Positions 1 through 6,946 of a stretch of DNA of 12,641 nt are shown here, one piece after another (position 1 is the stretch's first letter; each line of letters opens with the position of its first letter). The notes under the pieces are model-generated. The model made no database searches. It saw only the letters and a list, made by a program, of their open reading frames with translations, and was not told the DNA's origin. A program made the position numbers and the translations under genes. The DNA comes from Candidatus Hydrogenedentota bacterium (GTDB taxonomy: Bacteria > Hydrogenedentota > Hydrogenedentia > Hydrogenedentales > CAITNO01). The stretch is taken from contig SLFT01000313.1 of NCBI GenBank assembly GCA_007124105.1, positions 1 to 12,641 on the forward strand, read 5' to 3'.

Positions 1-2
1 AA

Positions 3-74
3 CTGCTTGTGAAATTCCTGCACGGAGAACTCGCCAAGGAAAGCATCCCCATGCCGCGCATCGCGGGCGCTTGA
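3..74 (+). CDS. C-terminal fragment of an unidentified protein (gene enters from left edge)
   Basis: A frame open from the left edge ends at TGA 72-74 and gives 23 residues, LLVKFLHGELAKESIPMPRI followed by AGA. Codon choice (CTG, GTG, AAG, GCC, ATC, CCG, CGC) resembles the solid genes of the window, and the other two forward frames read less naturally, so I take it as the tail of a real gene. The fragment is too short for a family assignment: a helix-like segment followed by a proline-rich end. It converges on the metallophosphoesterase, 116 bp away. It could still be a chance open stretch. Confidence 0.42.
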   Translation: MLVKFLHGELAKESIPMPRIAGA

Positions 75-142
75 CCGCTATCTTCCACAAAAAAGCACCC
101 TGTTTAAGGGCCAGCTCTTCGTTCTTAATCCGCATATATCGG

Positions 143-165
143 AAAAATTCGTCGCAAGCATGCGA
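143..165 (-). terminator. Possible weak intrinsic terminator downstream of the metallophosphoesterase
   Basis: On the minus strand a perfect 5-bp stem TCGCA/TGCGA with a 4-nt loop (152-165) is followed, after four or five bases, by a run of five T (143-147 on the plus strand as A). It lies 26 bp past the stop codon of the minus-strand gene. The stem is short, so this is only a candidate. Confidence 0.3.
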
Positions 166-190
166 GTTAATAATTCGACTAGTTCGGTTT

Positions 191-1030
191 TTAGCTGTGC
201 CGCCAACCATCGCAATACTCCCAAGGGTACACTGTATGTTCCGGGCCGTCGCACACAATCTCGGTAAACCCGCCGGGATGCCGCTCTTTTTCGTAGAAGA
301 GCGCGGCGGACGTGACTTGTTCGATCTTTGGAAACAGGGGATCGCGAATATGGCTGTATACGTGTACATGACCCGCAAGATAAAGGATGGGACGGCCTGT
401 CTCTCCGAGGAGGCGTCGTAACGCGTCTGCGTTCCCCAGACGGCGCATGAGTCCCGAGCGATACGCGTCGGTACAGGGCAATATCGGGTAATGGGCCAAT
501 ACGATGAGGGGCCCGTCAGGCGCCTGTTCAAGCAAACGTCGCGTTGCGGTCAGTTGCGTTTTCGTTATTCCACCTCGGGAACTCAGGAAATTCGGCCTGG
601 CCGTGGGCACTATAAGCAGTGGCGCGCCACCGGGCAACAGGGTCATCCTCGGGGCGCCCGGCGTTTCAATGCGATCGCCGAAATAGGACTCAAAACGTTT
701 CCGGCGCAAGGACTCGAAGGTGTACAAGTCGTGGTTGCCCGCCGTTATGTAAATAGGCGCATCATACCGGGCAAGCGCGTCCACAAACGCGGCGGCCATC
801 TTGTATTCCGCGTCCGTGGCGGTGGTGGTCAGATCGCCGCCAATAAGCAGGACATCAGCGTTCAAGGTGGAAAACTGTTCTATAAACGCCGCCACCCGCT
901 CCTGGCGCACATACTTACGCCGGCGCAGCAACAAGTTCAGATTTCCGAGCATACGCTTGTTGCACAACAACAACGGATTGCGCACAATCCGCCAGAAATG
1001 AAGGTCGGTTATGTGGATAACTCGCGTCAT
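191..1030 (-). CDS. Calcineurin-like metallophosphoesterase
   Basis: This 279-residue cytoplasmic protein belongs to the calcineurin-like (Mre11/class III phosphodiesterase type) metallophosphoesterase superfamily, which hydrolyses phosphomono- or diesters at a two-metal centre. All the expected metal-ligand blocks are visible in order: ITDLHF (D9, H11), GGDLTT (D66), AGNHD (N99, H100, D101), LAHYP (H180) and the closing GHVH (G220-H223). No signal peptide or membrane segment is seen. I start it at ATG 1030, giving MTRVIHITDLHF, because the first metal motif normally sits within about ten residues of the N-terminus. The alternative ATG at 1060 adds ten residues and lies almost on the predicted transcription start. 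A GAGAGGA ribosome site lies about 12 nt upstream. The gene is transcribed alone, divergent from the oxidoreductase. The fold is certain; the substrate (cyclic nucleotide, lipid or nucleic acid) cannot be told. Confidence 0.93.
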   Translation of the reverse strand: MTRVIHITDLHFWRIVRNPLLLCNKRMLGNLNLLLRRRKYVRQERVAAFIEQFSTLNADVLLIGGDLTTTATDAEYKMAAAFVDALARYDAPIYITAGNHDLYTFESLRRKRFESYFGDRIETPGAPRMTLLPGGAPLLIVPTARPNFLSSRGGITKTQLTATRRLLEQAPDGPLIVLAHYPILPCTDAYRSGLMRRLGNADALRRLLGETGRPILYLAGHVHVYSHIRDPLFPKIEQVTSAALFYEKERHPGGFTEIVCDGPEHTVYPWEYCDGWRHS

Positions 1031-1071
1031 GACAGTGTTGTATCCTCTCGCAAACATCATCGCGTGCGCCT

Positions 1072-1100
1072 ATTATCCATAAAGGCGACCGTTGCAACAA
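1072..1100 (-). promoter_or_regulatory. Candidate sigma70-type promoter for the metallophosphoesterase
   Basis: Read on the minus strand, TTGTTG (1100-1095) and GATAAT (1077-1072) are separated by exactly 17 bp. The -10 matches the consensus at five of six positions, the -35 at three of six. Transcription would start near 1065, giving a leader of about 35 nt before ATG 1030. Confidence 0.35.
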
Positions 1101-1142
1101 AATTTCCCTGGCTCAGGATGTTTTTTTCGTGGATTTATGCTA

Positions 1143-1151
1143 TGCTATATT
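1143..1151 (+). promoter_or_regulatory. Candidate extended -10 promoter for the Tat oxidoreductase gene
   Basis: TGC followed by TATATT forms an extended -10 element (TGnTATAAT type, hexamer five of six) inside a short run of TATGC repeats. No good -35 is present, which is usual for extended -10 promoters. Transcription from about 1158 would leave a 5' leader of about 129 nt. That leader contains a 6-bp hairpin, CGTATT (1174-1179) with AATACG (1188-1193). Confidence 0.38.
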
Positions 1152-1270
1152 TGTTGTCGGCCATGACGACCGGCGTATTTTGTTTTCAATACGGGGAAAT
1201 GCTTCTTGCCGCCTTGCGCTGACAGCATCCACGGCAGTTGTTTCCCCTATGCAACCATCACCAACCGGAA

Positions 1271-1276
1271 GAGAGG
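1271..1276 (+). promoter_or_regulatory. Ribosome binding site fixing the oxidoreductase start
   Basis: GAGAGG lies 10 nt before ATG 1287. It supports that start over the in-frame ATG at 1206, which would put 27 unrelated residues in front of the Tat signal. Confidence 0.6.
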
Positions 1277-1286
1277 TAACGGGATT

Positions 1287-2537
1287 ATGAGTAAGAAACG
1301 TGAAACTGGCATGTCGCGGCGCGACTTCGCCAAGGCGTCGGCACTGGCGGCGGGATTCGCCGTCCTTTCCAGCAAATCGGGCGTTGCCCAGGACAACGCG
1401 GATACGTTGAAGGTGGGCCTGATCGGCTGTGGCGGACGCGGCGGCGGCGCCGCGGTGAATTGCCTGACCGGCAACGAAAATGTGAAACTGGTGGCGCTGG
1501 CCGATGTATTCGAGGACAGGTTGACCAGCAAGCGTCGCGAGCTGGAGAGCAACAGCGACCCACGGGTACAGCCGAAAGTAGACATCCAGGACGACCAATG
1601 CTTCTTCGGGCTGGACGCCTATCAGCGTCTGCTCGAGACGGATGTGGACATTGTGCTTCATGCAACGCCGCCTTATTGCCGTCCCATGCATCTGGAAGCA
1701 ATCGTTGCGGCCAATAAGCATACCTTTATTGAAAAGCCTTTTGCCGTGGACGCCGCCGGTGTGCGCCGTTGTATCGCCGCATCAAACGCCGCCGCCGAAA
1801 AGGGCCTCTCTATCGTTTCTGGTTTGCAGCGCCGCCATCAGACATCTTATATGGAGACGATTAAAAAATTGCAGGACGGCGAAGTGGGCGAGATTCTGGC
1901 GGCGCGCGCCTACTGGAACGGCACACTTCCCTTCAGCCATGAGCGCAAACCGGAATGGAGCGACCTCGAGTATCGCCTGCGCAACTGGTATAACACAATA
2001 TGGACCTGCGGCGACAACATCGTCGAGCAGCACATGCATAATATAGATGTCATCAACTGGGTCCTGGACGCGTACCCGGTCAAAGTGGTCGCCGCAGGCG
2101 GACGCGCCTGGAAACCGAACGAGGAACGTTACGGCGACCTGTGGGACAATTTCACCTGTGATTACGAATATGAAAACGGCGTACACATGTTGAGCATGTC
2201 CCGTCACTGGCGCGATAGCGCCAATGCCGTGTTCGAGGAAGTGACCGGCACGAAGGGCAAGAGCACCTGTCGCGACATGGGCCGCGACAGAAGCGATCCT
2301 TATGTGAACGAGATTATTGCGCTGGTACAAAGCATTCGCGGCGAAGTTCCTTACATCAACGAAGGCGTACGCACTTCGGAAAGTACGCTTACCGCGTTAA
2401 TGGGGCGCATGGCCGCTTATACCGGTAAGGAGGTGACCTGGGACGAGGCGTTGAATGCCGACGAAAGTCTGGTGCCCACCGTACTCGATTTTGACCAGGA
2501 ATATCCTGTCGGACCAATCCCGGTTCCCGGCGCATAA
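1287..2537 (+). CDS. Tat-exported Gfo/Idh/MocA family oxidoreductase
   Basis: This 416-residue protein is a predicted NAD(P)-dependent sugar or inositol-type dehydrogenase, exported folded by the twin-arginine pathway. The N-terminus has the Tat motif SRRDFAK (residues 10-16), a hydrophobic stretch (about 18-28) and a likely cleavage near SGVAQ (31-35). The Rossmann dinucleotide-binding loop GLIGCGGRG is at 44-52. The family motif EKP is at 149-151, and a catalytic-region block with QHMHNIDVINW is at 248-258. The C-terminal alpha/beta domain ends with the usual helix around residues 366-380. Length is normal for Tat-type members, which are highly multiplied in Planctomycetes, Lentisphaerae and Hydrogenedentota. 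Substrate is unknown; relatives act on sugars, inositols or glycosidic substrates, sometimes with tightly bound cofactor. It is a single-gene unit, with a divergent promoter region before it and a strong terminator after it. Confidence 0.95.
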   Translation: MSKKRETGMSRRDFAKASALAAGFAVLSSKSGVAQDNADTLKVGLIGCGGRGGGAAVNCLTGNENVKLVALADVFEDRLTSKRRELESNSDPRVQPKVDIQDDQCFFGLDAYQRLLETDVDIVLHATPPYCRPMHLEAIVAANKHTFIEKPFAVDAAGVRRCIAASNAAAEKGLSIVSGLQRRHQTSYMETIKKLQDGEVGEILAARAYWNGTLPFSHERKPEWSDLEYRLRNWYNTIWTCGDNIVEQHMHNIDVINWVLDAYPVKVVAAGGRAWKPNEERYGDLWDNFTCDYEYENGVHMLSMSRHWRDSANAVFEEVTGTKGKSTCRDMGRDRSDPYVNEIIALVQSIRGEVPYINEGVRTSESTLTALMGRMAAYTGKEVTWDEALNADESLVPTVLDFDQEYPVGPIPVPGA

Positions 2538-2558
2538 CATTTCCGCTGCATGTTTCTT

Positions 2559-2597
2559 ACGGCAGGCCGTCGTTTACGATGGCCTGCCGTTTGCTTT
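2559..2597 (+). terminator. Strong intrinsic terminator after the oxidoreductase gene
   Basis: ACGGCAGGCCGTCG (2559-2572) pairs with CGATGGCCTGCCGT (2577-2590): a 14-bp GC-rich stem with one G-U pair and the tetraloop TTTA, followed by TTGCTTT. It lies 21 bp after the stop codon. It also shows that the ATG at 2550 is not a start of the following gene, because it falls at the foot of this terminator. Confidence 0.82.
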
Positions 2598-2732
2598 ACA
2601 ATAGTAGCATCCGGGCAAACATCCGGACGGTTAACTCATGCGACCGTATACGCCACTATAGACGCGCGCGACTTTCTTCCCGCCGGGAACTTTTCCGGTT
2701 TAACTGCCGCGCGGCATAAAATGGAAACAAAT

Positions 2733-4748
2733 ATGAAGCAACAAATCATGGCGGCCTTATGCGCCGCAGCGCTGTTCTGTTGCGTCTCGGCGCCAGCGGA
2801 CATTACAGGGTTCATCAGAGACGACACGGGCGCTATCATCCCTAGTGCGCGTGTATTTGTTGAACCAGGCATTGACGGCGCCGTAGTTGAGGGCACAACA
2901 GCCGCTGACGGCGCGTTTTCGGTTGCCGGCGATTTCTATGGCAATGTAGGCGTATTCTCTCATGCCCCCGGTCATGGATTTGGCGGCGTTCATCTGACTG
3001 TTGCGGCAGGCGATCAACCCGCGAATATACGCATCACACTTGCTCCGGAAACGCAAATCACCGGCATGGTCACGGACAGTCGAGGCGCCCCCATTGCCGG
3101 CGCGCGCGTCTCCAGTATTGCCATCACACAGCCAGTGAAGGTGGGCATCCCGCTGTCGAAACTCGCGGACTTTGGGATTACGACGCCCACCTCAGACGCC
3201 TCGGGACGGTTCCGAATAGATGCCGCGCCACGCAACGCGGTCATGGCGCTGAAGATTGACCACCCCTTGTATGCGCAGGGGACGGTCATGGACGTAAACG
3301 CAGGCGAGAGAGATGTTAAGGCGGTACTGCATCGCGGCGTTCAGATGCGCGGCCAGGTCTTTATACGCGGCGCTGATGCCCCTGTGTCCGGGGCCACGGT
3401 TGCCGCGCGCAATGCGCAACCGCCCCATGACACCGCGTTCAGCGTCAGCGACGGCGCGGGCGTGTTTACCATGCGGTTGAATCCCGGCGTCTATTTATTT
3501 CAGGCACATGCGGCCGGACGCATTTCTCCTGGATTCCAGCAGGTTGTCGTATCCGGCGATTCGCTTGAACAACAAATACGCCTGGGACTATCTGAAACAA
3601 GCCAGATTGCGGGCACAATCCATAATGCGCGCACTGGCGAACCGATTCCCGGTGTACGCGTAATGCTTGAGACACAGGGTCAACCCGCGGGCGCGGCGCG
3701 CACCGGGGCCAACGGTCGTTTCCTGTTGCGCGCGGCGGCTGGCGACAACACGCTCCATTTCGAGGACGCGCCGGGCTATCTGCCGCCTGACACGCGGGCG
3801 TTGCGCGTATCCGCGCCGGGCGGCGATACACTCGAGTTGCCTGGGCTTTGGCTTGCGCCTATTCCCGACTTTACCCTGCGCGTGTTCGAGGACGACGGAG
3901 AAACACCCGTTGCGGGCGCGTTTATCGCCTTGCTGCGCCCACAGCAATTTGGCTGGCAACAAACCGATGGGGACGGTCGCGCGACGTTGCGCTTTACAAC
4001 ACTTCCGGAGGATAACCGTGTAATCGGATTTGTGGAACATCCCGCCCGGGACAAAGGCGCTCTGTTCGCGCTCGACAGGAACAACGGTGAAACTGGGGCG
4101 GTTGCCTTGTTGCCGTTGGCGACCGTTACCGGTCGGGTTGTAAACGACAGCGGCGCGCCGGTTGTGGGCGCTGCGGTGGGCGCTTTATTTGCCGACGATA
4201 CCTTGCCCGAGGCGCTTCCGCTATGGCGCTGCCTTACGGATGGCGACGGCGTATTCCACTGGCCCGCCGCGCCGGCGGGCGTCCCCCAACGCTGCGTCGC
4301 CGCCCTGGGTTCCCTGGAAGCCGCCGCACAGCACGACATTAACCCGAGGCCAACCGAAACGCTTGATGTGGGCGTTATCACGCTCTCCGGCGCTGTTTCC
4401 GAACCCCCGACTGCCGCGCATCATTACCAGGCGTTGCCCCATCTCTGCGGCCCTGTCGCGACGCCTGGCGCCTCCGGTATTGTGGCGCTTTACTGTACGC
4501 CGGCCAAGGCGGCCGTATATACGCAAGCGGCCGCGGGCATTCGCGAGCATCTACGCGCGTTCGGCTTCGAAACATTGGTGGCGGTGACCGGCGCGTATGT
4601 ATGCGACCACGCGCAAGCGCCTGTCTATGAGGGCGGGGACAGGCCTTTGGCCACCTATGTATACAACCACGAAGGCGCGCTAACGCTCCGAGCAATGGGC
4701 TTGCCGCCCATCGCCTGGTTGCGCGCGCTACAACCGGAACAACCCTGA
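2733..4748 (+). CDS. Exported multi-repeat carboxypeptidase-regulatory-like protein
   Basis: A 671-residue secreted or periplasmic protein. It has a Sec signal peptide (MKQQ start, hydrophobic 5-19, cleavage after SAPA at about 22), then about six beta-sandwich modules of the carboxypeptidase regulatory-like/Cna-B type. Each opens with a strand such as ITGFIRDDTG (24), ITGMVTDSRG (109), MRGQVF (205), IAGTIHNARTG (292), TLRVFEDDGE (381) or VTGRVVNDSG (465), followed by a P.(S/A/G)GA.V turn. Such modules serve in binding or as structural spacers; no catalytic residues are evident. Residues about 580-671 differ from the repeats: a strand GIVALYCTP, a helix, a second strand ETLVAVTG and the segment MGLPPIAWL resemble an eroded thioredoxin fold (inference). 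I start it at ATG 2733 (weak GGA 7 nt upstream, clean signal peptide); ATG 2721 is a possible alternative. It lies 2 bp from the next gene, which has the same architecture, so the two are probably one operon. Function unknown. Confidence 0.85.
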   Translation: MKQQIMAALCAAALFCCVSAPADITGFIRDDTGAIIPSARVFVEPGIDGAVVEGTTAADGAFSVAGDFYGNVGVFSHAPGHGFGGVHLTVAAGDQPANIRITLAPETQITGMVTDSRGAPIAGARVSSIAITQPVKVGIPLSKLADFGITTPTSDASGRFRIDAAPRNAVMALKIDHPLYAQGTVMDVNAGERDVKAVLHRGVQMRGQVFIRGADAPVSGATVAARNAQPPHDTAFSVSDGAGVFTMRLNPGVYLFQAHAAGRISPGFQQVVVSGDSLEQQIRLGLSETSQIAGTIHNARTGEPIPGVRVMLETQGQPAGAARTGANGRFLLRAAAGDNTLHFEDAPGYLPPDTRALRVSAPGGDTLELPGLWLAPIPDFTLRVFEDDGETPVAGAFIALLRPQQFGWQQTDGDGRATLRFTTLPEDNRVIGFVEHPARDKGALFALDRNNGETGAVALLPLATVTGRVVNDSGAPVVGAAVGALFADDTLPEALPLWRCLTDGDGVFHWPAAPAGVPQRCVAALGSLEAAAQHDINPRPTETLDVGVITLSGAVSEPPTAAHHYQALPHLCGPVATPGASGIVALYCTPAKAAVYTQAAAGIREHLRAFGFETLVAVTGAYVCDHAQAPVYEGGDRPLATYVYNHEGALTLRAMGLPPIAWLRALQPEQP

Positions 4749-4750
4749 CT

Positions 4751-6604
4751 ATGACGCCTACCAGAACAGATGTTACGTTGCTTGTTGCACTTATTGTTTT
4801 TGGACTCGCGCTGCCCGCCGTGTCTGTTACCGTACGCGGCAGCGTGGTGGATGCGCAGGGCGCGCCCATTGAAAACGCCTCCGTATTCCTTGCGCAGGAC
4901 AGACAAGCGCGCGCCTCTGTCACCAACGAGGCAGGCCGCTACCGTTTCGACGATGTCGCCATCCGCATGATGGAACTGACGGCATACAAGGACGGCTACG
5001 CTGTGGACGGCCATACACTGCTGCCACAAGGCGATGTCGAGTTGAACATGACTTTACTCGCACCTGACGCTATCACCGTGCGCGTTATTAACAACAACTT
5101 CCTGCCCGTCCCAGGCGCGCGCGTTACAGCGATGACAGTGAACGACCGATTCCTGGTGTCCGCGGAAGACCTGCATGAGGCGGGATTCCCCCTGTTGCGC
5201 AGTGACGACAACGGCATCCTTGAGATTCCCATGCTGCCCGAAAAGGGCTTTATCAAACTCACCCTGGGACATCACCGCTACGCGGATTCCAACGTAGCCT
5301 ACCTGCCGGTGGACGAACGGCAAAACGATATCATCCTCTACGAAGGGACGCGCCTGCGCGGACGCGTCACCGTCAAGGCTCAGCCCATTGCCGATGCGCG
5401 GGTGTCGTTGTTCCAGGTTGGCGTGGGTGGTCAGCGCCGATTCGCCGAAGCAGTAACTGATCCAGAGGGATACTATCATCTTCGCGCTCCCGAGGATACC
5501 TATTTGATTACGGCCTGGCATCCCGACTATGCCGCGCCCGCGCCCGTGTCCATGGACATGCGCAACCGGGATGAAACCGCTGTTGCGAATTTGGAATTGT
5601 TGCCGCCGTATATCCTGCGGGGCAGCATCATGTTGCCCGATGGCGAGCCCTGTCCCGGCGCGCGGGTAATGTTCCGACGGGACACCACCATTTTTGACGA
5701 CGCAATCACCAACGCACAGGGAGAGTACCGGCTGCAAATCGGTGAGCCGGAGGGCCTGTTGCGCATAGTGCCCCCTCCGGGCTATATGACAGAGATACTC
5801 GCCGATATCCCTGTTGACCTCGGCGATGTACGCGATATGCACCTTGACCCGGTACGCCTCAAGGCATTGCCTGTAATTCGCGGTCGGGCGCGTTTCCCCG
5901 CGGACACATCCCCGTCCCGCTTATATTTACGTTCTCTCGACCTTCCTTTTCCTGTTCATGACATCACCCGGGAAGACGGCGCCTTCGAAATACGGTTTTC
6001 ATACCAGCCGGATCAAAGCGCGTTAACCTTTCGGCTGGAGCATCCATTGCGTTTTCTGCGCCGTGATTTCACCATCAATCTTGAGGAGCCGGGCGAAGTG
6101 GAGATGCTTCTCGAACCCTTTGACCCGGACTTGAGGCGACGCCCGCCTGAACTGGGCAGAAACAATATGGAAGCGCTGCTGGGCGAAGACGCGCCGGCCA
6201 TACAATGTTCCGACTGGTTCAACACCCATCCAACTACACTGGAAGAACAACGGGGCAAGGTGGTAGTCCTCACGTTCTGGGGCGGGTTTGACGACAGCCT
6301 TTTCGCGCAGAACCGAATGACCGAATTGCGCGTAATGCATGAGCTCTTCCGCGATCAGGACGATGTGATCGTCATCGGCGTTCATGACGCAAGCAGTGAG
6401 GCGGACGAAATCGAGGACTATCTGGCCGATTACAACATTTCCTTTGCTGTGGGCAAAGACGACGACCCCTTTGTGAGTTTTGATAATTATGGCATTAATT
6501 TCATCCCGCAAACCGTGCTGATTGACAAACAGGGCATTGTCCGATATGCGCAGGTAGAGGGGCGATTCCTTGAACTTGTGAAAGCGTTGCGACGCAGGCC
6601 ATAA
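4751..6604 (+). CDS. Exported multi-repeat protein with C-terminal thioredoxin-like domain lacking CXXC
   Basis: A 617-residue exported protein. It has a Sec-type signal (hydrophobic 8-22, probable cleavage near ALPAVS at 20-25), then four or five carboxypeptidase-regulatory-like beta-sandwich modules. The clearest begin at VRGSVVDAQGAPI (28), LRGRVTVKAQPI (202) and LRGSIMLPDGEPC (289). A weaker module lies at about 375-455. Residues about 475-617 form an AhpC/TSA (TlpA/ResA-like) thioredoxin fold: LLGEDAPAI entry, VVVLTFW strand (504-510), VIVIGVHD (539-546), cis-proline site FIPQTVLID (584-592) and GIVRYAQVEGRF. Where redox members have WCxxC, this protein has WGGFDDS (510-516), and its only cysteines are C301 and C486, so disulfide chemistry at this site is not possible. 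It probably acts as a binding or scaffold domain. The start ATG lies 2 bp after the previous stop, implying translational coupling. Fold confident, role unknown. Confidence 0.88.
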   Translation: MTPTRTDVTLLVALIVFGLALPAVSVTVRGSVVDAQGAPIENASVFLAQDRQARASVTNEAGRYRFDDVAIRMMELTAYKDGYAVDGHTLLPQGDVELNMTLLAPDAITVRVINNNFLPVPGARVTAMTVNDRFLVSAEDLHEAGFPLLRSDDNGILEIPMLPEKGFIKLTLGHHRYADSNVAYLPVDERQNDIILYEGTRLRGRVTVKAQPIADARVSLFQVGVGGQRRFAEAVTDPEGYYHLRAPEDTYLITAWHPDYAAPAPVSMDMRNRDETAVANLELLPPYILRGSIMLPDGEPCPGARVMFRRDTTIFDDAITNAQGEYRLQIGEPEGLLRIVPPPGYMTEILADIPVDLGDVRDMHLDPVRLKALPVIRGRARFPADTSPSRLYLRSLDLPFPVHDITREDGAFEIRFSYQPDQSALTFRLEHPLRFLRRDFTINLEEPGEVEMLLEPFDPDLRRRPPELGRNNMEALLGEDAPAIQCSDWFNTHPTTLEEQRGKVVVLTFWGGFDDSLFAQNRMTELRVMHELFRDQDDVIVIGVHDASSEADEIEDYLADYNISFAVGKDDDPFVSFDNYGINFIPQTVLIDKQGIVRYAQVEGRFLELVKALRRRP

Positions 6605-6627
6605 GCCGACGTGTAACGGCGCGGGTT

Positions 6628-6656
6628 TTGGCCTTTGTACATGATAAGGGTATAAT
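6628..6656 (+). promoter_or_regulatory. Sigma70-type promoter in the long intergenic region
   Basis: TTGGCC (6628-6633) and a perfect TATAAT (6651-6656) are separated by exactly 17 bp. This is the best promoter in the window by sequence. Transcription from about 6663 would run through both inverted repeats before reaching the AmrB-like start at 7029, giving a leader of about 365 nt or a separate untranslated RNA. Confidence 0.55.
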
Positions 6657-6773
6657 GCAATATGATAAGTACACAGAGAAAGTGACGTATTTTCGTTGCT
6701 TGTCGCCTGTTATTGATTTTACGTCATGATTGTTGGAACGACAGGACAAGGAAAAACAAGTAAAAAAAGGAGC

Positions 6774-6836
6774 GACTGCCAAATAGTCCCGTGACCTGAA
6801 GAAAATCTCGCGGGGCGAATTCACTATTTGGTAGTC
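6774..6836. repeat. Nested inverted repeat (14-bp outer arms), potential structured RNA
   Basis: GACTGCCAAATAGT (6774-6787) and ACTATTTGGTAGTC (6823-6836) are complementary at 13 of 14 positions, the exception being a G-T/G-U pair. Inside, TCCCGTG (6787-6793) can pair with CGCGGGG (6809-6815), extending the stem around a 15-nt loop. There is no T-run after the right arm, so it does not look like a terminator. It could be an RNA leader element, a small RNA or the remnant of a repeat; the sequence does not decide. Confidence 0.6.
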
Positions 6837-6848
6837 TTCCCTGAACTT

Positions 6849-6946
6849 TATAGTATGTTGTTCACGCTTTAGCGTGCCGACCTGGACACATTTACTCAAG
6901 TTTACTTGCGCAACCCGGCACGCTGAAGCGTGAACAACATACTATA
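6849..6946. mobile_element. 98-bp MITE- or REPIN-like element with 31-bp terminal inverted repeats
   Basis: The arms 6849-6879 and 6916-6946 are reverse complements at 30 of 31 positions (only T6870 against G6925 differs, still a wobble pair). They flank a 36-bp centre that carries its own small palindrome, CAAGT-TT-ACTTG (6897-6908). Each arm also contains an internal hairpin, CACGC with GCGTG around tetraloops TTTA or TGAA. The tetranucleotide ACTT directly abuts both ends (6845-6848 and 6947-6950), as a target-site duplication would. It encodes nothing, so it would need a transposase or RAYT-type enzyme elsewhere in the genome. I do not recognise a named family. Confidence 0.68.

Noticed and set aside
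491..1222. 243-codon open frame on the plus strand, opposite the metallophosphoesterase
   Set aside because: It lies antisense to a gene with every metallophosphoesterase motif, is rich in Arg/Gly/Gln in the way of out-of-frame GC-rich DNA, and has no recognisable domain.
1206..1286. 27-residue upstream extension of the oxidoreductase (ATG 1206)
   Set aside because: It would place unrelated residues before the twin-arginine motif, and the better ribosome site serves ATG 1287.
2550..2732. 61-residue upstream extension of the first repeat protein (ATG 2550)
   Set aside because: The region overlaps a strong terminator and would hide an otherwise clean signal peptide behind an unrelated leader.
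5054..5842. 262-codon minus-strand open frame inside the second repeat protein gene
   Set aside because: Entirely antisense to a gene with a signal peptide, repeats and a recognisable C-terminal domain; no ribosome site or family features.
6608..6629. Possible terminator GCCG...CGGC followed by TTTT after the second repeat protein gene
   Set aside because: Only a 4-bp stem with an 8-nt loop and four T separated from the stem; too weak, and it overlaps the promoter candidate.
6726..6794. 22-codon frame (starts MIVGTTGQGKT) downstream of the long-leader promoter
   Set aside because: The GQGKT run looks faintly like a Walker A motif, but the frame is tiny, has no ribosome site and ends inside a stem-loop.
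6501..6899. 132-codon minus-strand open frame running from the 98-bp element into the end of the second repeat protein gene
   Set aside because: It starts inside the inverted-repeat element and ends antisense to a conserved thioredoxin-like domain. The composition looks random and no family is recognised.
6849..6946. CRISPR-like repeat
   Set aside because: There are only two arms in inverted orientation with a single 36-bp centre, no series of direct repeats and no cas gene.
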